From Stieleria mannarensis (GTDB lineage Bacteria; Planctomycetota; Planctomycetia; Pirellulales; Pirellulaceae): 64,000 nucleotides of DNA. Made by a program: the position numbers and the translations under genes. Shown piece after piece: positions 18,183 through 27,031 of this stretch (its first letter is position 1; the number at the start of each line of letters is the position of its first letter). Under the pieces are notes generated by a model. That model ran no database searches. It had not been told where the DNA came from and was given only the letters and a program-made list of their open reading frames with translations. The stretch is from positions 1 through 64,000 of the forward strand of contig NZ_JACEHH010000018.1 in NCBI RefSeq assembly GCF_014154935.1, given 5' to 3'.

Positions 18183-20083
18183 ACCATCGAGTGAACCGCC
18201 CACTGCCGGGCTCGACCGCGATGCTTGCCGTGGTGTGTTTCGCCCTGTTTTGCTCGGGACACCCATCACACGGCCAAGACGAAGGGCCACTCGCCGCGGC
18301 AGGCCAAGCCCCGATCGACAATGCCCCGATCGAATTGGACCCGCTGTTGCGATCGGCCGAACAGGCGCGGGTCGCCGCGGTCGATCGCGCCCGACCGAGC
18401 GCCGTCAGCGTGTTTGTCCCCGGCGGCGGTGGCGGAGGAAGCGGCGTCCTGATTTCACCGGACGGCTATGCGTTGACCAATTTTCACGTCACCAGTCCGG
18501 CCGGCACGTTCATGCGATGCGGGTTGAGTGACGGCCGGGTCTATGACGCCGTCTTGGTGGGGCTGGATCCGGTCGGCGACTTGGCCATGATCCGGTTGCT
18601 CGGCCGCGATGATTTTCCCTACGCCACGATGGCCAACAGCCTGCAAGCCCGCGCCGGTGACTGGTGCATGGTGATCGGCAACCCGTTCCTGTTGGCCACC
18701 AACCTGCAACCCACCGTCACCTGGGGAATCCTCAGCGGCGTCGGACGTTACCAATATCCCTCCGGCACGCTGTTGGAATACGCCGACTGCCTGCAAACCG
18801 ACGCGTCGATCAATCCCGGCAATTCGGGCGGCCCGATCTACAACGACCAAGGTGCATTGCTGGGGATCGTCGGCCGTTGTTCGTTTGAAAAACGCGGCCG
18901 CGTCAATGTCGGCGTAGGGTACGCGATTTCGATCAACCAGGCCAAGAACTTTCTGGGTTATCTCCGCAGCGGCCGGATCGTCGATCACGCCACGCTGGGA
19001 GCGACCGTGACCACCGATCCCGATGGCGGCGTCGTGGTCAGCAACATTCTGGAATCCAGTGACGCCTACCGACGCGGTTTGCGTTACAACGCCCAAATCC
19101 TGGAAATCGATGGCCGTGTGGTGACGACCGCCAACGATGTTCAAAACGTCTTGGGCACCTTCCCCAGCGGCTGGAGGGTCAACATCGCGTTCCGGCACCA
19201 GGGCATCACCACCCGCGTCCCGGTGCGGTTGATGAGCGTTCATCGTCAAGACGAGTTGCTGGCCAAGATGGCGTCGGCCCTGCCGCCACCCCCACCGGTC
19301 CCCGACCAACCCGAGGACGAAGGTGAAGGCGAGAAAAACGACGGCGATCAAGACGCGGAACAAGGCGGCGAGGAAGAACCCAAACGCCCCGATTTGAAAC
19401 GTCAACGCCGACCAACCGGACACGGCGGCGCCAAACCGTCGATCCCCGAAGCGGTCGCCGATCTGATCGTCCAGCGACGCGGGTTTGCAAACTATCACTT
19501 CAATCAAGTCGAACAAGCGCGATTCATCGGCTCGCTGCGAAGCCAGTTCCCCGCGAACCAATTCGCCGAAACGGAGGAATCCAAAACGACGGCCTGGACG
19601 ATCACCGGCAAAACGGGTGATGCCCAGGTGAAGCTTTCGGTGGCCGACGATCAGTACGCGATTCTGGTCGGCGAAACCGCGATGCGGGCGACCAGGCGGT
19701 CGGAGTTGTTTGACGCCGTGGACACCGACTCGATCGCCGGGATCCTGCCCGCACTGGACGCCTGGCGCACCATGTTAAAACTCGGCCCCGAGAAGTTCGG
19801 CGAAGCCTATTACCAAGGCACGATGCCTCTCGGTGGCCAGCGGCCGCTCCGCGATTGCATGGTCGGGCTGTACGGAGAAATGGAAGTGCGTTGGTTGTCG
19901 CACCCTGAAACTGGTCTGGTCGAATGCATCGAAGTGGTCGCCGATCGCGACTCGGACCCGGCCGAATTGTGGGTCCTGCGCGAGGGAGACGACATCAGCG
20001 GGTTAGAACTGCGGTACGGGACGGACGTGGCGCTGAATGTTTCCATCAGCGACTGGACACAAACCGAGAGTGCACCGCAATGA
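18179..20083 (+). CDS. HtrA/Deg-like serine protease with PDZ domain
   Basis: Periplasmic trypsin-like protease, 634 residues from a GTG overlapping the previous stop. The N-terminus is a signal peptide (to about 32). The protease domain spans about 65-260 with an intact triad: H103 in LTNFHVT, D134 in PVGDLAMIR and S216 in INPGNSGGP. A PDZ domain follows (about 275-345, VVVSNILESSDAYRRGL), then a Pro/Glu/Asp-rich linker (about 365-415) and a C-terminal domain of about 200 residues with no recognised family. It is the only member of the three tandem HtrA-like proteins with all catalytic residues, and its stop overlaps the next start (ATGA). Confidence 0.9.
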   Translation: MNHRVNRPLPGSTAMLAVVCFALFCSGHPSHGQDEGPLAAAGQAPIDNAPIELDPLLRSAEQARVAAVDRARPSAVSVFVPGGGGGGSGVLISPDGYALTNFHVTSPAGTFMRCGLSDGRVYDAVLVGLDPVGDLAMIRLLGRDDFPYATMANSLQARAGDWCMVIGNPFLLATNLQPTVTWGILSGVGRYQYPSGTLLEYADCLQTDASINPGNSGGPIYNDQGALLGIVGRCSFEKRGRVNVGVGYAISINQAKNFLGYLRSGRIVDHATLGATVTTDPDGGVVVSNILESSDAYRRGLRYNAQILEIDGRVVTTANDVQNVLGTFPSGWRVNIAFRHQGITTRVPVRLMSVHRQDELLAKMASALPPPPPVPDQPEDEGEGEKNDGDQDAEQGGEEEPKRPDLKRQRRPTGHGGAKPSIPEAVADLIVQRRGFANYHFNQVEQARFIGSLRSQFPANQFAETEESKTTAWTITGKTGDAQVKLSVADDQYAILVGETAMRATRRSELFDAVDTDSIAGILPALDAWRTMLKLGPEKFGEAYYQGTMPLGGQRPLRDCMVGLYGEMEVRWLSHPETGLVECIEVVADRDSDPAELWVLREGDDISGLELRYGTDVALNVSISDWTQTESAPQ

Positions 20084-21102
20084 GGTATCGACCGTTTCAC
20101 CCCTTCGCGTTGGCTGTGTTGCTGTCGCTCGTCTGCCTGTCGATTCTGCCGGTCGCATCGGCCCAACCGCCGGTCGCCCCCGACGCGCGTGACGTCCAAC
20201 AACGTGTCGTGAAAATCTACGGCGCCGGCGGCATCAAGGGACTGGAAGCCTATCAAAGCGGCTTTCTGGTTTCGCCCGAAGGTCACGTTGCGACCGCCTG
20301 GAGTTATGTACTCGATGTCGAACCGATCGTGGTGCTCGATGACGGTCGCCGATTCGAATCCAAGATCGTCGGGATCGAACCCTCGTTGGAATTGGCGGTG
20401 TTGAAGATCGACGCGTCCGATTTGCCGTACTTTAAAGTCGACAAAGAGTTCAACGCGCAGTGGGGGGACCCGATCTTGGCGGTCAGCAACCTGTTCGGCA
20501 TCGCCGCGGGCAACGAACCGGCCAGCGTGATGCAGGGGATCATCGCCGGTGTGACCAATTTGGACGCACGCCGCGGCACGTTCCAAACACCGTATCGCGG
20601 CAAGGTCTTGATCCTGGATTTGATCGCCAACAATCCGGGAGCGGCCGGCGGAGCGGTCGTGGACGCCGACGGGCGTCTGATCGGCATGCTGGGCAAAGAG
20701 CTGCGTGACAGCGGCACCGGAGTCTGGTTGAACTATGCCTTGCCGATCGATGCCCTGCGCACGGCCCTGGGCGACATCATCGCCGGTCGCGCGACGACGG
20801 TGCCCAAGGAAAACAACCCCGTGCTGCGTCGCGACCAGTCGCACAATTTGACCACCTTGGGAGTGGTCTTGGTGCCCAACGTCTTGGAATCGACGCCGGC
20901 CTACATCGACGCCGTCCTGCCCGACTCCCCGGCGGCGGAGGCGAAATTGCGGCCCGACGACTTGATCTTGCTGCTCGATGGTCAGCGTGTCGGTGACCAA
21001 CAAACCCTGATCGATTTACTGCGCCGGATCGACCGACGCGATGCCGTTTCGGTCACCCTTCAGCGCGGCAACGAAGTGCTGCCCGTTCGTTTGCAACCCT
21101 AG
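20080..21102 (+). CDS. HtrA-like pseudoprotease with PDZ domain
   Basis: A 340-residue exported homologue of the preceding protease. Signal peptide to about residue 28 (VASAQPP). The trypsin-like fold is recognisable, but aligned by motif to the active paralogue every triad residue is changed: His becomes S76 (VATAWSYVL), Asp becomes E104 (PSLELAVLK) and Ser becomes A189 (NNPGAAGGA). A PDZ domain occupies about 265-340 (YIDAVLPDSPAAEAKLRPDD). The ATG at 20080 overlaps the upstream stop. It should bind rather than cut substrates, perhaps as scaffold or regulator of the active protease; that role is inference. Confidence 0.88.
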   Translation: MRYRPFHPFALAVLLSLVCLSILPVASAQPPVAPDARDVQQRVVKIYGAGGIKGLEAYQSGFLVSPEGHVATAWSYVLDVEPIVVLDDGRRFESKIVGIEPSLELAVLKIDASDLPYFKVDKEFNAQWGDPILAVSNLFGIAAGNEPASVMQGIIAGVTNLDARRGTFQTPYRGKVLILDLIANNPGAAGGAVVDADGRLIGMLGKELRDSGTGVWLNYALPIDALRTALGDIIAGRATTVPKENNPVLRRDQSHNLTTLGVVLVPNVLESTPAYIDAVLPDSPAAEAKLRPDDLILLLDGQRVGDQQTLIDLLRRIDRRDAVSVTLQRGNEVLPVRLQP

Positions 21103-21114
21103 GAGCCCCGTCGC

Positions 21115-23193
21115 GTGCTGAATTTGAACTCCCTCGGCTACCTGATCCTGGCGGCGGCCTGCGTGCTACCGAGTGTTCGCGCCACCGCGCAGAACGAGAC
21201 CGCGCAGAACGAGACTGCGCAGAACGAGACCGCGCAGAACGAGACCGCGCAGAACGAGACCGCGCAGAACGAGACTGCGGAGTACCGTCAAGCGTTGGCC
21301 CGTGCGGTGCGCAGCGCGGCCGAGCGGGTGTTGCCCTCGGTGGTGTCGATCGAGGTGATCGGCGTGTCCGAAGTCGCCGCGGGCGGCAACCGGCAAAGCG
21401 AAGTCGCCCAGGACGCGCCGTCCTGTGGCGTGGTCGTCGATGCCGACGGATTGATCGTCGCATCGGACATCATCGTGCGACGACCGTCGGCCAGCATCCT
21501 GGTCGTGTTGCCCGACCAGACGCGGTTGGCGGCCACGATCGTCGCGCGCGACCATCACCGCGGCCTGGTGATGCTCCGCGTCGAATCGAAGACAGCGCTT
21601 ACTCCGCTGGCGTTTCCCGATGCGGTCGACACGCCGGTCGGATCGACCGTTGTGGCCGTGGGCCGCTACGGCGGGGATCGATCGCCGATGGTCAGCAGCG
21701 GCATCTTGAGCGGCACCGGGCGGCTGGAAGGCACGATGTTGCAAAGTGATGCTCGCGTTTCGCCGTCGTTTTACGGAGGCCCCCTGGTCGATCTGTACGG
21801 CAACGCGATCGGTGTGCTGGTCCCCGCGGTCGCCGAAGGCGGCGCGCCCGATGACACCAGCTGGTACGACTCGGGGATCGCGTTTGCCGTCCCGACACCC
21901 GTGCTGGCCAACAAGCTGGACCGTTTGCGAAAGGGGCAAGACATCCGCAAAGGGCTGATCGGTATCGTCCCCAAGGCCAAAGACCCGTATGCCGAGGACA
22001 CCGAGTTGGCGGCGGTCCGCAGCCGATCGCCGGCTGAAAAGTCCGGTATCGAGCCGGGAGATTCCGTGGTGGCGATCAACGGAAAACCGGTGCGGATGTT
22101 TCAACAGATCAAACAAGCCCTCGGTCCCTTTGACGCCGGCGAATCGATCGAAATCACGTTGCAGCGGGACGGTCAAGAACGCACGGTCAGCGTCACGCTG
22201 GCCGAGACGATTCCGCCGTTGAATCCCCAACGGCTGGGCGTCTGGGTGACCGAAAACGCCGTCGAAGCGGGGGATGCGGCAGACGACCAGGCCGAACTTC
22301 AGACCGCCGTGGTCGTCCGCGCGGTCGTCCCCCAAACCGCCGCCGACGGCAAGTTGGAACCCGGCGATGTGATCAAGAAAGTTGATCAGACCGAAATCAA
22401 CGATGTGGCGACGATCGGTCGATTGATGATCACCGCGGTCGCGGACGAGGAACTGACGCTGGCCGTTGAGCGTGACGGAGAGCCGTTGGAAGTCAAACTG
22501 ACCCCCACGCCGATCGCCGGTCCGACGCTCAAGAAAACAATCGACCAGTGGTCCGGCGACGCACCGGAAAACCCCTGGGACGTCCAGCCACTGCGGTTGC
22601 CCGACGTTCCCAACTTGGCCGCCTATGTCGCGCCCAAACCGGATCAGGTGGCCGACGAGCAGATGGCCGAGCAGGGGCTAGCCATGCTGGTGCTGTTGCT
22701 GGCGCCCGAGCAGCGTGATCCCAGCGAAGCGTTACAGGCGTGGCGTGATGTGGCCGGACGAGCCGGAGTGGTGGTCTGTGCGATTTGCAGCGAAGACGAA
22801 CAGCGTTGGCAACAGAAGGAGATCGATGTCATTTCCCGGATGACGACCTTGATGGCCCAGCGGGTCCCGATCAGCGCCAGTGCCGTCGCGGCCAACGGCG
22901 CCCTGAAAGACACGGCTGCGTCGGCGGCCGATTCCATGGTGATCGCGATCGCGTTGTCGGACCGCAAGAATTTTTCCGGCATCGCCGTCGCCGCCGACGC
23001 GAAACCGCCCGCGGTGCGGCTGCGCGAAAACGAACCCGATCGCGCCCTGGAAATCATGCTTCCGATCGACTCGCTCGATGACGGACCGACCTGGTTGGCG
23101 CCGCTTGCGACCGCCGGTTACCCGATCTCCTTGGGCGGTGACACCGGGCCGGACGACCTGCTGCGTTGGGTCCGGTTGCTGCAAACGATTTGA
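21115..23193 (+). CDS. HtrA-like pseudoprotease with two PDZ domains
   Basis: A 692-residue exported protein from a GTG at 21115 with AGGAG 9 bases upstream. After the signal peptide comes a tandem AQNET-type repeat (about 24-55), then a trypsin-like fold (about 60-260) that has lost the triad: His position is I119 (VASDIIV), Asp position is G150 (HHRGLVMLR) and Ser position is Y220 (SPSFYGGP). Two PDZ domains follow (about 280-365 and 375-460). The last 200 residues form an unrecognised domain. It lies 12 bases after the first pseudoprotease. A binding or regulatory job is the natural inference. Confidence 0.85.
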   Translation: MLNLNSLGYLILAAACVLPSVRATAQNETAQNETAQNETAQNETAQNETAQNETAEYRQALARAVRSAAERVLPSVVSIEVIGVSEVAAGGNRQSEVAQDAPSCGVVVDADGLIVASDIIVRRPSASILVVLPDQTRLAATIVARDHHRGLVMLRVESKTALTPLAFPDAVDTPVGSTVVAVGRYGGDRSPMVSSGILSGTGRLEGTMLQSDARVSPSFYGGPLVDLYGNAIGVLVPAVAEGGAPDDTSWYDSGIAFAVPTPVLANKLDRLRKGQDIRKGLIGIVPKAKDPYAEDTELAAVRSRSPAEKSGIEPGDSVVAINGKPVRMFQQIKQALGPFDAGESIEITLQRDGQERTVSVTLAETIPPLNPQRLGVWVTENAVEAGDAADDQAELQTAVVVRAVVPQTAADGKLEPGDVIKKVDQTEINDVATIGRLMITAVADEELTLAVERDGEPLEVKLTPTPIAGPTLKKTIDQWSGDAPENPWDVQPLRLPDVPNLAAYVAPKPDQVADEQMAEQGLAMLVLLLAPEQRDPSEALQAWRDVAGRAGVVVCAICSEDEQRWQQKEIDVISRMTTLMAQRVPISASAVAANGALKDTAASAADSMVIAIALSDRKNFSGIAVAADAKPPAVRLRENEPDRALEIMLPIDSLDDGPTWLAPLATAGYPISLGGDTGPDDLLRWVRLLQTI
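21184..21273 (+). repeat. 15-bp tandem repeat within HtrA-like gene
   Basis: Six full units of ACYGCGCAGAACGAG (Y mostly C, once T) encode repeated Thr-Ala-Gln-Asn-Glu just after the signal peptide. Copies are nearly identical at the DNA level, so length variation by slippage would stay in frame. Confidence 0.9.
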
Positions 23194-23237
23194 ATTCAAC
23201 TTAGTCAACTCATCCCCCTTCAACCCCAGTTCACAGC

Positions 23238-24302
23238 ATGATGTCACGTACGCTTGCCTCCCTTTGCCTGCTGTTTGTTCCGCTGATCAGTGTTTCGTTG
23301 TTTGGCGACCGTGCCGCCGCCGAATCTGGCGTGTTGCACTTTCCCGCCAAAGGTGATTCGGCGGGAAAGATCGTCTTGGTTTCCGGCGACGAAGAGTATC
23401 GCACCGAGGAATCGATGCCGATGCTTGCCAAGATCTTGAGCGTCAAACACGGTTTCGACTGCACCGTGCTGTTTTCGATGTCCGCCGACGGCAGCTACAT
23501 CGATCCCAACAACCAACGCGGTGTCGTCGGCTGGGACGCACTGGACGAGGCGGACTTGATGATCATCGGCACGCGTTTCCGTTCACCAAGTCAATCGCAA
23601 GCGGCGCACATCACCCAATTCATCGACGCCGGTAAACCGTTGATCGGGATTCGCACCGCGACACACGCCTTCAACGGCAAACAATCGTTCGGCGGCGAAG
23701 TGACCTACAGCAACTTCGGCCGAAAGATCCTGGGCGAACAATGGGTCAGCCACCACGGCCAACACAAACGCCAAGGCGCCCGTGCCGTCATCGTCGACCA
23801 GGCCAAGGACCATCCGATTCTCAATTCGGTCAGCGACATCTTCGTCCCGTCGGACGTCTATGGCGTCACCCACCTGACCGACCAGGACACGATCCTGTTG
23901 CGTGGGGCAGTCACCGAATCGCTGGATCCGAAATCGGCCAACGTCGAAGGCCCCAAGAATGATCCGATGCAGCCCCTGGCCTGGCTGCACCCCTACGTCT
24001 CCCCCGCAGGCACCAAGGGACAAGCGTTTTGCACCACCACCGGTGCGAGCGTTGATTTGGTCAGCGAGGATCTGCGGCGGATGCTGGTCAACGCGACCTA
24101 CTACCTGCTCGACAAACAGGTGCCCGAGAAAGCCGACGTCGCCTACGTCGATCCGTACTACCCGACCTTTTACGGCTTCATCAACGACGCCGCGTATTGG
24201 AAAGAATTGAACCTGCAACCGTCGGATTTCGCCCTCGGCAAATCACCGCTTCGCGACGACCCCAAGGGCAGCCCCGAGTGGCCGTTCCGCGATCGCCCCT
24301 AA
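23238..24302 (+). CDS. Secreted ThuA-like domain protein
   Basis: A 354-residue exported protein. The signal peptide covers about 1-27 (SLFGDRAAA). The core reads KIVLVSGDEEYRTEESMPML, then DEADLMIIGTRFRSPSQSQ and GKPLIGIRTATHAF, which fit the ThuA/glutamine-amidotransferase-like fold used by secreted planctomycete proteins with presumed sugar-related roles. It follows the protease operon at 44 bases and could be in the same transcript, though the gap is longer than inside that operon. It ends before a nested repeat at 24323. The molecular reaction is not known. Confidence 0.7.
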   Translation: MMSRTLASLCLLFVPLISVSLFGDRAAAESGVLHFPAKGDSAGKIVLVSGDEEYRTEESMPMLAKILSVKHGFDCTVLFSMSADGSYIDPNNQRGVVGWDALDEADLMIIGTRFRSPSQSQAAHITQFIDAGKPLIGIRTATHAFNGKQSFGGEVTYSNFGRKILGEQWVSHHGQHKRQGARAVIVDQAKDHPILNSVSDIFVPSDVYGVTHLTDQDTILLRGAVTESLDPKSANVEGPKNDPMQPLAWLHPYVSPAGTKGQAFCTTTGASVDLVSEDLRRMLVNATYYLLDKQVPEKADVAYVDPYYPTFYGFINDAAYWKELNLQPSDFALGKSPLRDDPKGSPEWPFRDRP

Positions 24303-24322
24303 AGACTCGGTCCATCCACCGG

Positions 24323-24492
24323 TAGCGGAAGCCGCCAAGGCTTTCGGAAGCCGCTGGCCCTCTCTGGCGTTTGCTTGCTGCGCAAACGCCGTCTCTCCCA
24401 AAGGGAGAGAATCTCGATTGATTGCGAAATCGTGAAGTGATCGATTCGACGTCCCTTGCCGCCGCGTGGGAAACTCTTGGCGAGTTCCGCGA
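24323..24492. repeat. Palindromic repeat interrupted by second repeat
   Basis: Ends match the 78-bp palindromic family at 26931-27008 (TAGCGGAAGCCGCCAAGGCT at the left, GAAACTCTTGGCGAGTTCCG at the right), but about 90 extra bases lie between. The insert, about 24358-24466, belongs to the family seen at 13468-13570. It lies between convergent genes and may serve as terminator. Confidence 0.55.
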
Positions 24493-24500
24493 CGTCGCGA

Positions 24501-25952
24501 TCAGCCGTCCATCGCGAATTGCAACCGGGGGTCGTCCAGCCCCAACCGCTTCATTTTCTTGTACAGCGTGGTGCGGTTGATGTCCAAGGCGTCCGCCGTG
24601 GCGGCTCGGTTCCAATTGTGGCGGCGAAGCGAATGCAGGATGATCTCGCGTTCGGGTCCTTCGAGCGCTTCGCGGAGACTTTTGTCTTGGTAACTGGCCG
24701 GCGTCATCGCGAACGGTTTGACCGTTTGTTCGCCGGCGGCCGGCTGGATCGCCGACGCCAACGGATCGGCGACGCGGCCCAAGATTTCCGGCGGCAGATC
24801 TTCCAGCGTCAGCGTGCTGTCGCGTGACAACAACACGGCTCGTTCGACGACGTTCTGTAATTGGCGGACGTTGCCGGGCCAACGATAGGATTGCAGCGTG
24901 GCCATCGCCTGTTGATCGAACCCTTCGATTTCGCGGCCACAGGTTTCGGCGGCCTCGCGCAGAAAGTGATCGACCAACAAGGGGATGTCGCCGACGCGTT
25001 CACGCAGCGAGGGCAGCACGATGTTGACGACGTTGATTCGGTAGTACAAATCTTGCCGGAACGTGCCCTCGGTGACCGCACGCGACAGGTCTTCGTTGGT
25101 CGCCAAGATGACCCGCGTGTCGACCGAGTGGGTGTGTGTGCCGCCGAGCGGTTCGAATTGGAATTCCTGCAGCACCCGCAACAGTTTGACTTGCATTGCC
25201 GCGGTCGCCGTCCCGATCTCGTCCAGGAACAACGTGCCCTTGTCGGCGAGTTGGAACTTGCCGACACGATCGCCGCTGGCACCGGTGAACGCACCTTTGA
25301 CGTGGCCGAACAATTCGCTTTCGAGCAGGTTGTCCGGCAAGGCACCGCAGGCTACTTCGACGAACGGTTTGGCACGACGTGAACTGCGCTCATGAATCGC
25401 CCGCGCGATCATGCTTTTGCCGGTTCCGTTTTCTCCGGTGATCAAGATCGACGCCCGGGCATCGGCCACGCTGTCGATCACATCGAAGATCTTCATCATT
25501 CGATAGTCGTGGCTGAGGATGTTTTCCAGCCCGCTGCGGCGGTCCAGCTTCTGACGCAGCTTTTCGTTCTCCAGCGTGATGTCGCGTTGTGACACCGCAC
25601 GGCTGATCGCCAGGTTCAGTTCGTCATCGATCAGCGGCTTGGTCAGCAAGTCGAACGCCCCCGCCTTGATCGCTTCGATCGCGGTGTCGGGCGTCGCGTA
25701 ACCGGTCATCACCAACACGGTGGTTTCGGGGTACTTCTGACGCGTGTGGCTGATCAACTGGAATCCGTCTTCATCACGCAGGCGAAGATCCGTGATCACC
25801 AGGTCAAAGCGATGCTGTTCCTGGCTGGCCTTGGCCCCGCTCAAGCAATCGGCGACGTGGACCGTATGCCCGATTTCTCGCAGCCATTCGGCCATCGACT
25901 GGACCAGATGCCAATCATCGTCGACGAGCAAAATGGAAGCGGTGTCTTTCAT
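24501..25952 (-). CDS. NtrC-family sigma-54 response regulator
   Basis: A 483-residue transcription activator. The receiver domain (1-120) has the acidic pocket DDD at 11-13 and phospho-acceptor D55 (VITDLRLRD). The AAA+ domain follows with Walker A GENGTGKS (173-180), the sigma-54 contact loop GAFTGA (220-225) and Walker B (FLDEIG). The C-terminal Fis-type helix-turn-helix (about 450-478, NRAATADALDINRTTLYKKM) binds DNA. No histidine kinase gene lies next to it, so its partner is elsewhere. With an intact GAFTGA it should open sigma-54 promoters. A candidate site upstream of nrtA makes the nitrate cluster a possible target, which is inference. Confidence 0.93.
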   Translation of the reverse strand: MKDTASILLVDDDWHLVQSMAEWLREIGHTVHVADCLSGAKASQEQHRFDLVITDLRLRDEDGFQLISHTRQKYPETTVLVMTGYATPDTAIEAIKAGAFDLLTKPLIDDELNLAISRAVSQRDITLENEKLRQKLDRRSGLENILSHDYRMMKIFDVIDSVADARASILITGENGTGKSMIARAIHERSSRRAKPFVEVACGALPDNLLESELFGHVKGAFTGASGDRVGKFQLADKGTLFLDEIGTATAAMQVKLLRVLQEFQFEPLGGTHTHSVDTRVILATNEDLSRAVTEGTFRQDLYYRINVVNIVLPSLRERVGDIPLLVDHFLREAAETCGREIEGFDQQAMATLQSYRWPGNVRQLQNVVERAVLLSRDSTLTLEDLPPEILGRVADPLASAIQPAAGEQTVKPFAMTPASYQDKSLREALEGPEREIILHSLRRHNWNRAATADALDINRTTLYKKMKRLGLDDPRLQFAMDG

Positions 25953-26268
25953 ATCGGGCGTGGGGGGACAGCATGCTGGGGATCAAAAGCCGAGCGCGAT
26001 TCATTCGCGTTCCTCTCGCACAATTTCCTAGGTCGCTGTTAGCGGCGGAGCAAAACCGAAATCCGTTGTTTTGGGCAGACCCGCTCCCGGAAAACGGTTG
26101 TCAAACAGTGAATTTCCGACTCTTTCGGGGGGAAGGGGTGGGGGAATATGCGAATTATTCTCATATTGGTCCCACATTCCGGCGAGGATACGCCATTTTT
26201 AGAGAGATTCGCTCCTGGGACATCGTGTGGGGCGGTTGTGAATCAAGTTACAGGCACCAAGGATCGAA
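25953..26268. promoter_or_regulatory. Divergent regulator intergenic region
   Basis: A 316-base spacer between two divergently transcribed response regulator genes, expected to hold both promoters. It includes an AT-rich patch near 26150-26205 with the imperfect palindrome AATATGCGAATTATTCTCAT. No gene is present. The exact promoter positions could not be fixed by eye. Confidence 0.4.
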
Positions 26269-26910
26269 ATGTCGTTGAAAACGCTGGTCGTAGACGACCA
26301 TGAAGCCGCTCGTCTCGGGCTGATGGAGCTCTTGGTCGGGACGGCGGTCAGCGTCGCGAAAACTGTCGCCGATGGCGAGAGCGCGTTGCGCTATCTTGAC
26401 GAAGACAACTGCGACGTTGTCTTGATCGATGTCCAAATGAAAAAGATGGACGGGCTGACGTTGTTGACCTCGATTCGTCAGGCGCATCCCAACCTGCCGG
26501 TCGTGTTGATCAGTGCGTACGACTACCCGGTCTACTTGGCCCGCGCGGTCGCCAACGGAGCGCATGACTATGTGCTCAAGAGTGATTCGGCCGGGCGGAT
26601 CGAACAGACGCTCAGCCACGCCTGTGAAAGCGGGTCGTCCTATCCGGGCGGACGATTGGACAACGTGAAGAAGAAGATGTCCGAAACGATCCGATCCAAC
26701 CAACTGCCGCCGGAGTTGCCGGTCACGTCACGCGAGGCGCAAGTGCTGCGTCACATCGCGTTCGGATTAAGCAACCGCGAGATCGCCAAGTCGTTGGGCA
26801 TCAGCGTCGAAACGGTCAAAGAGCACGTGCAGAATATCTTGCGAAAGACCGGCGCCTCGGATCGCACCGACGTCGCCGTCCGCGCGGTTCGATTGGGATT
26901 GGTCGACTGA
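26269..26910 (+). CDS. NarL/FixJ-type LuxR-family response regulator
   Basis: A 213-residue two-domain regulator. The receiver domain (1-120) contains D9-D10 and phospho-acceptor D54 (VVLIDVQMKKMDG), and K108-type switch residue in YVLKSDS. The C-terminal LuxR helix-turn-helix starts at about 150 (LTSREAQVLRHIAFGLSNRE variant) and continues through IAKSLGISVETVKEHVQNIL. No kinase is adjacent. It is transcribed away from the sigma-54 regulator and converges with the nitrate cluster. Whether it controls that cluster cannot be told from sequence. Confidence 0.92.
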   Translation: MSLKTLVVDDHEAARLGLMELLVGTAVSVAKTVADGESALRYLDEDNCDVVLIDVQMKKMDGLTLLTSIRQAHPNLPVVLISAYDYPVYLARAVANGAHDYVLKSDSAGRIEQTLSHACESGSSYPGGRLDNVKKKMSETIRSNQLPPELPVTSREAQVLRHIAFGLSNREIAKSLGISVETVKEHVQNILRKTGASDRTDVAVRAVRLGLVD

Positions 26911-26930
26911 GGCGAGATCGGTTCCAGCGG

Positions 26931-27008
26931 TAGCGGAAGCCGCCAAGGCTTTCGGTCTCACCCGCGCGGCTCAGCCGCGGTGTGCGAAACTCTTCGCGAG
27001 TTCCGCTA
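26931..27008. repeat. 78-bp palindromic repeat between convergent genes
   Basis: Begins TAGCGGAAGCCGCCAAGGCT and ends CTTCGCGAGTTCCGCTA, with a GC-rich hairpin (CGCGGCTCAGCCGCG) at the centre. The reverse complement matches 44061-44138 over the same 78 bases. It sits where the + regulator and the - nitrate cluster converge, so a terminator role is plausible. Confidence 0.7.
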
Positions 27009-27031
27009 CGGTCGTCATCATGCGGCCGGCA

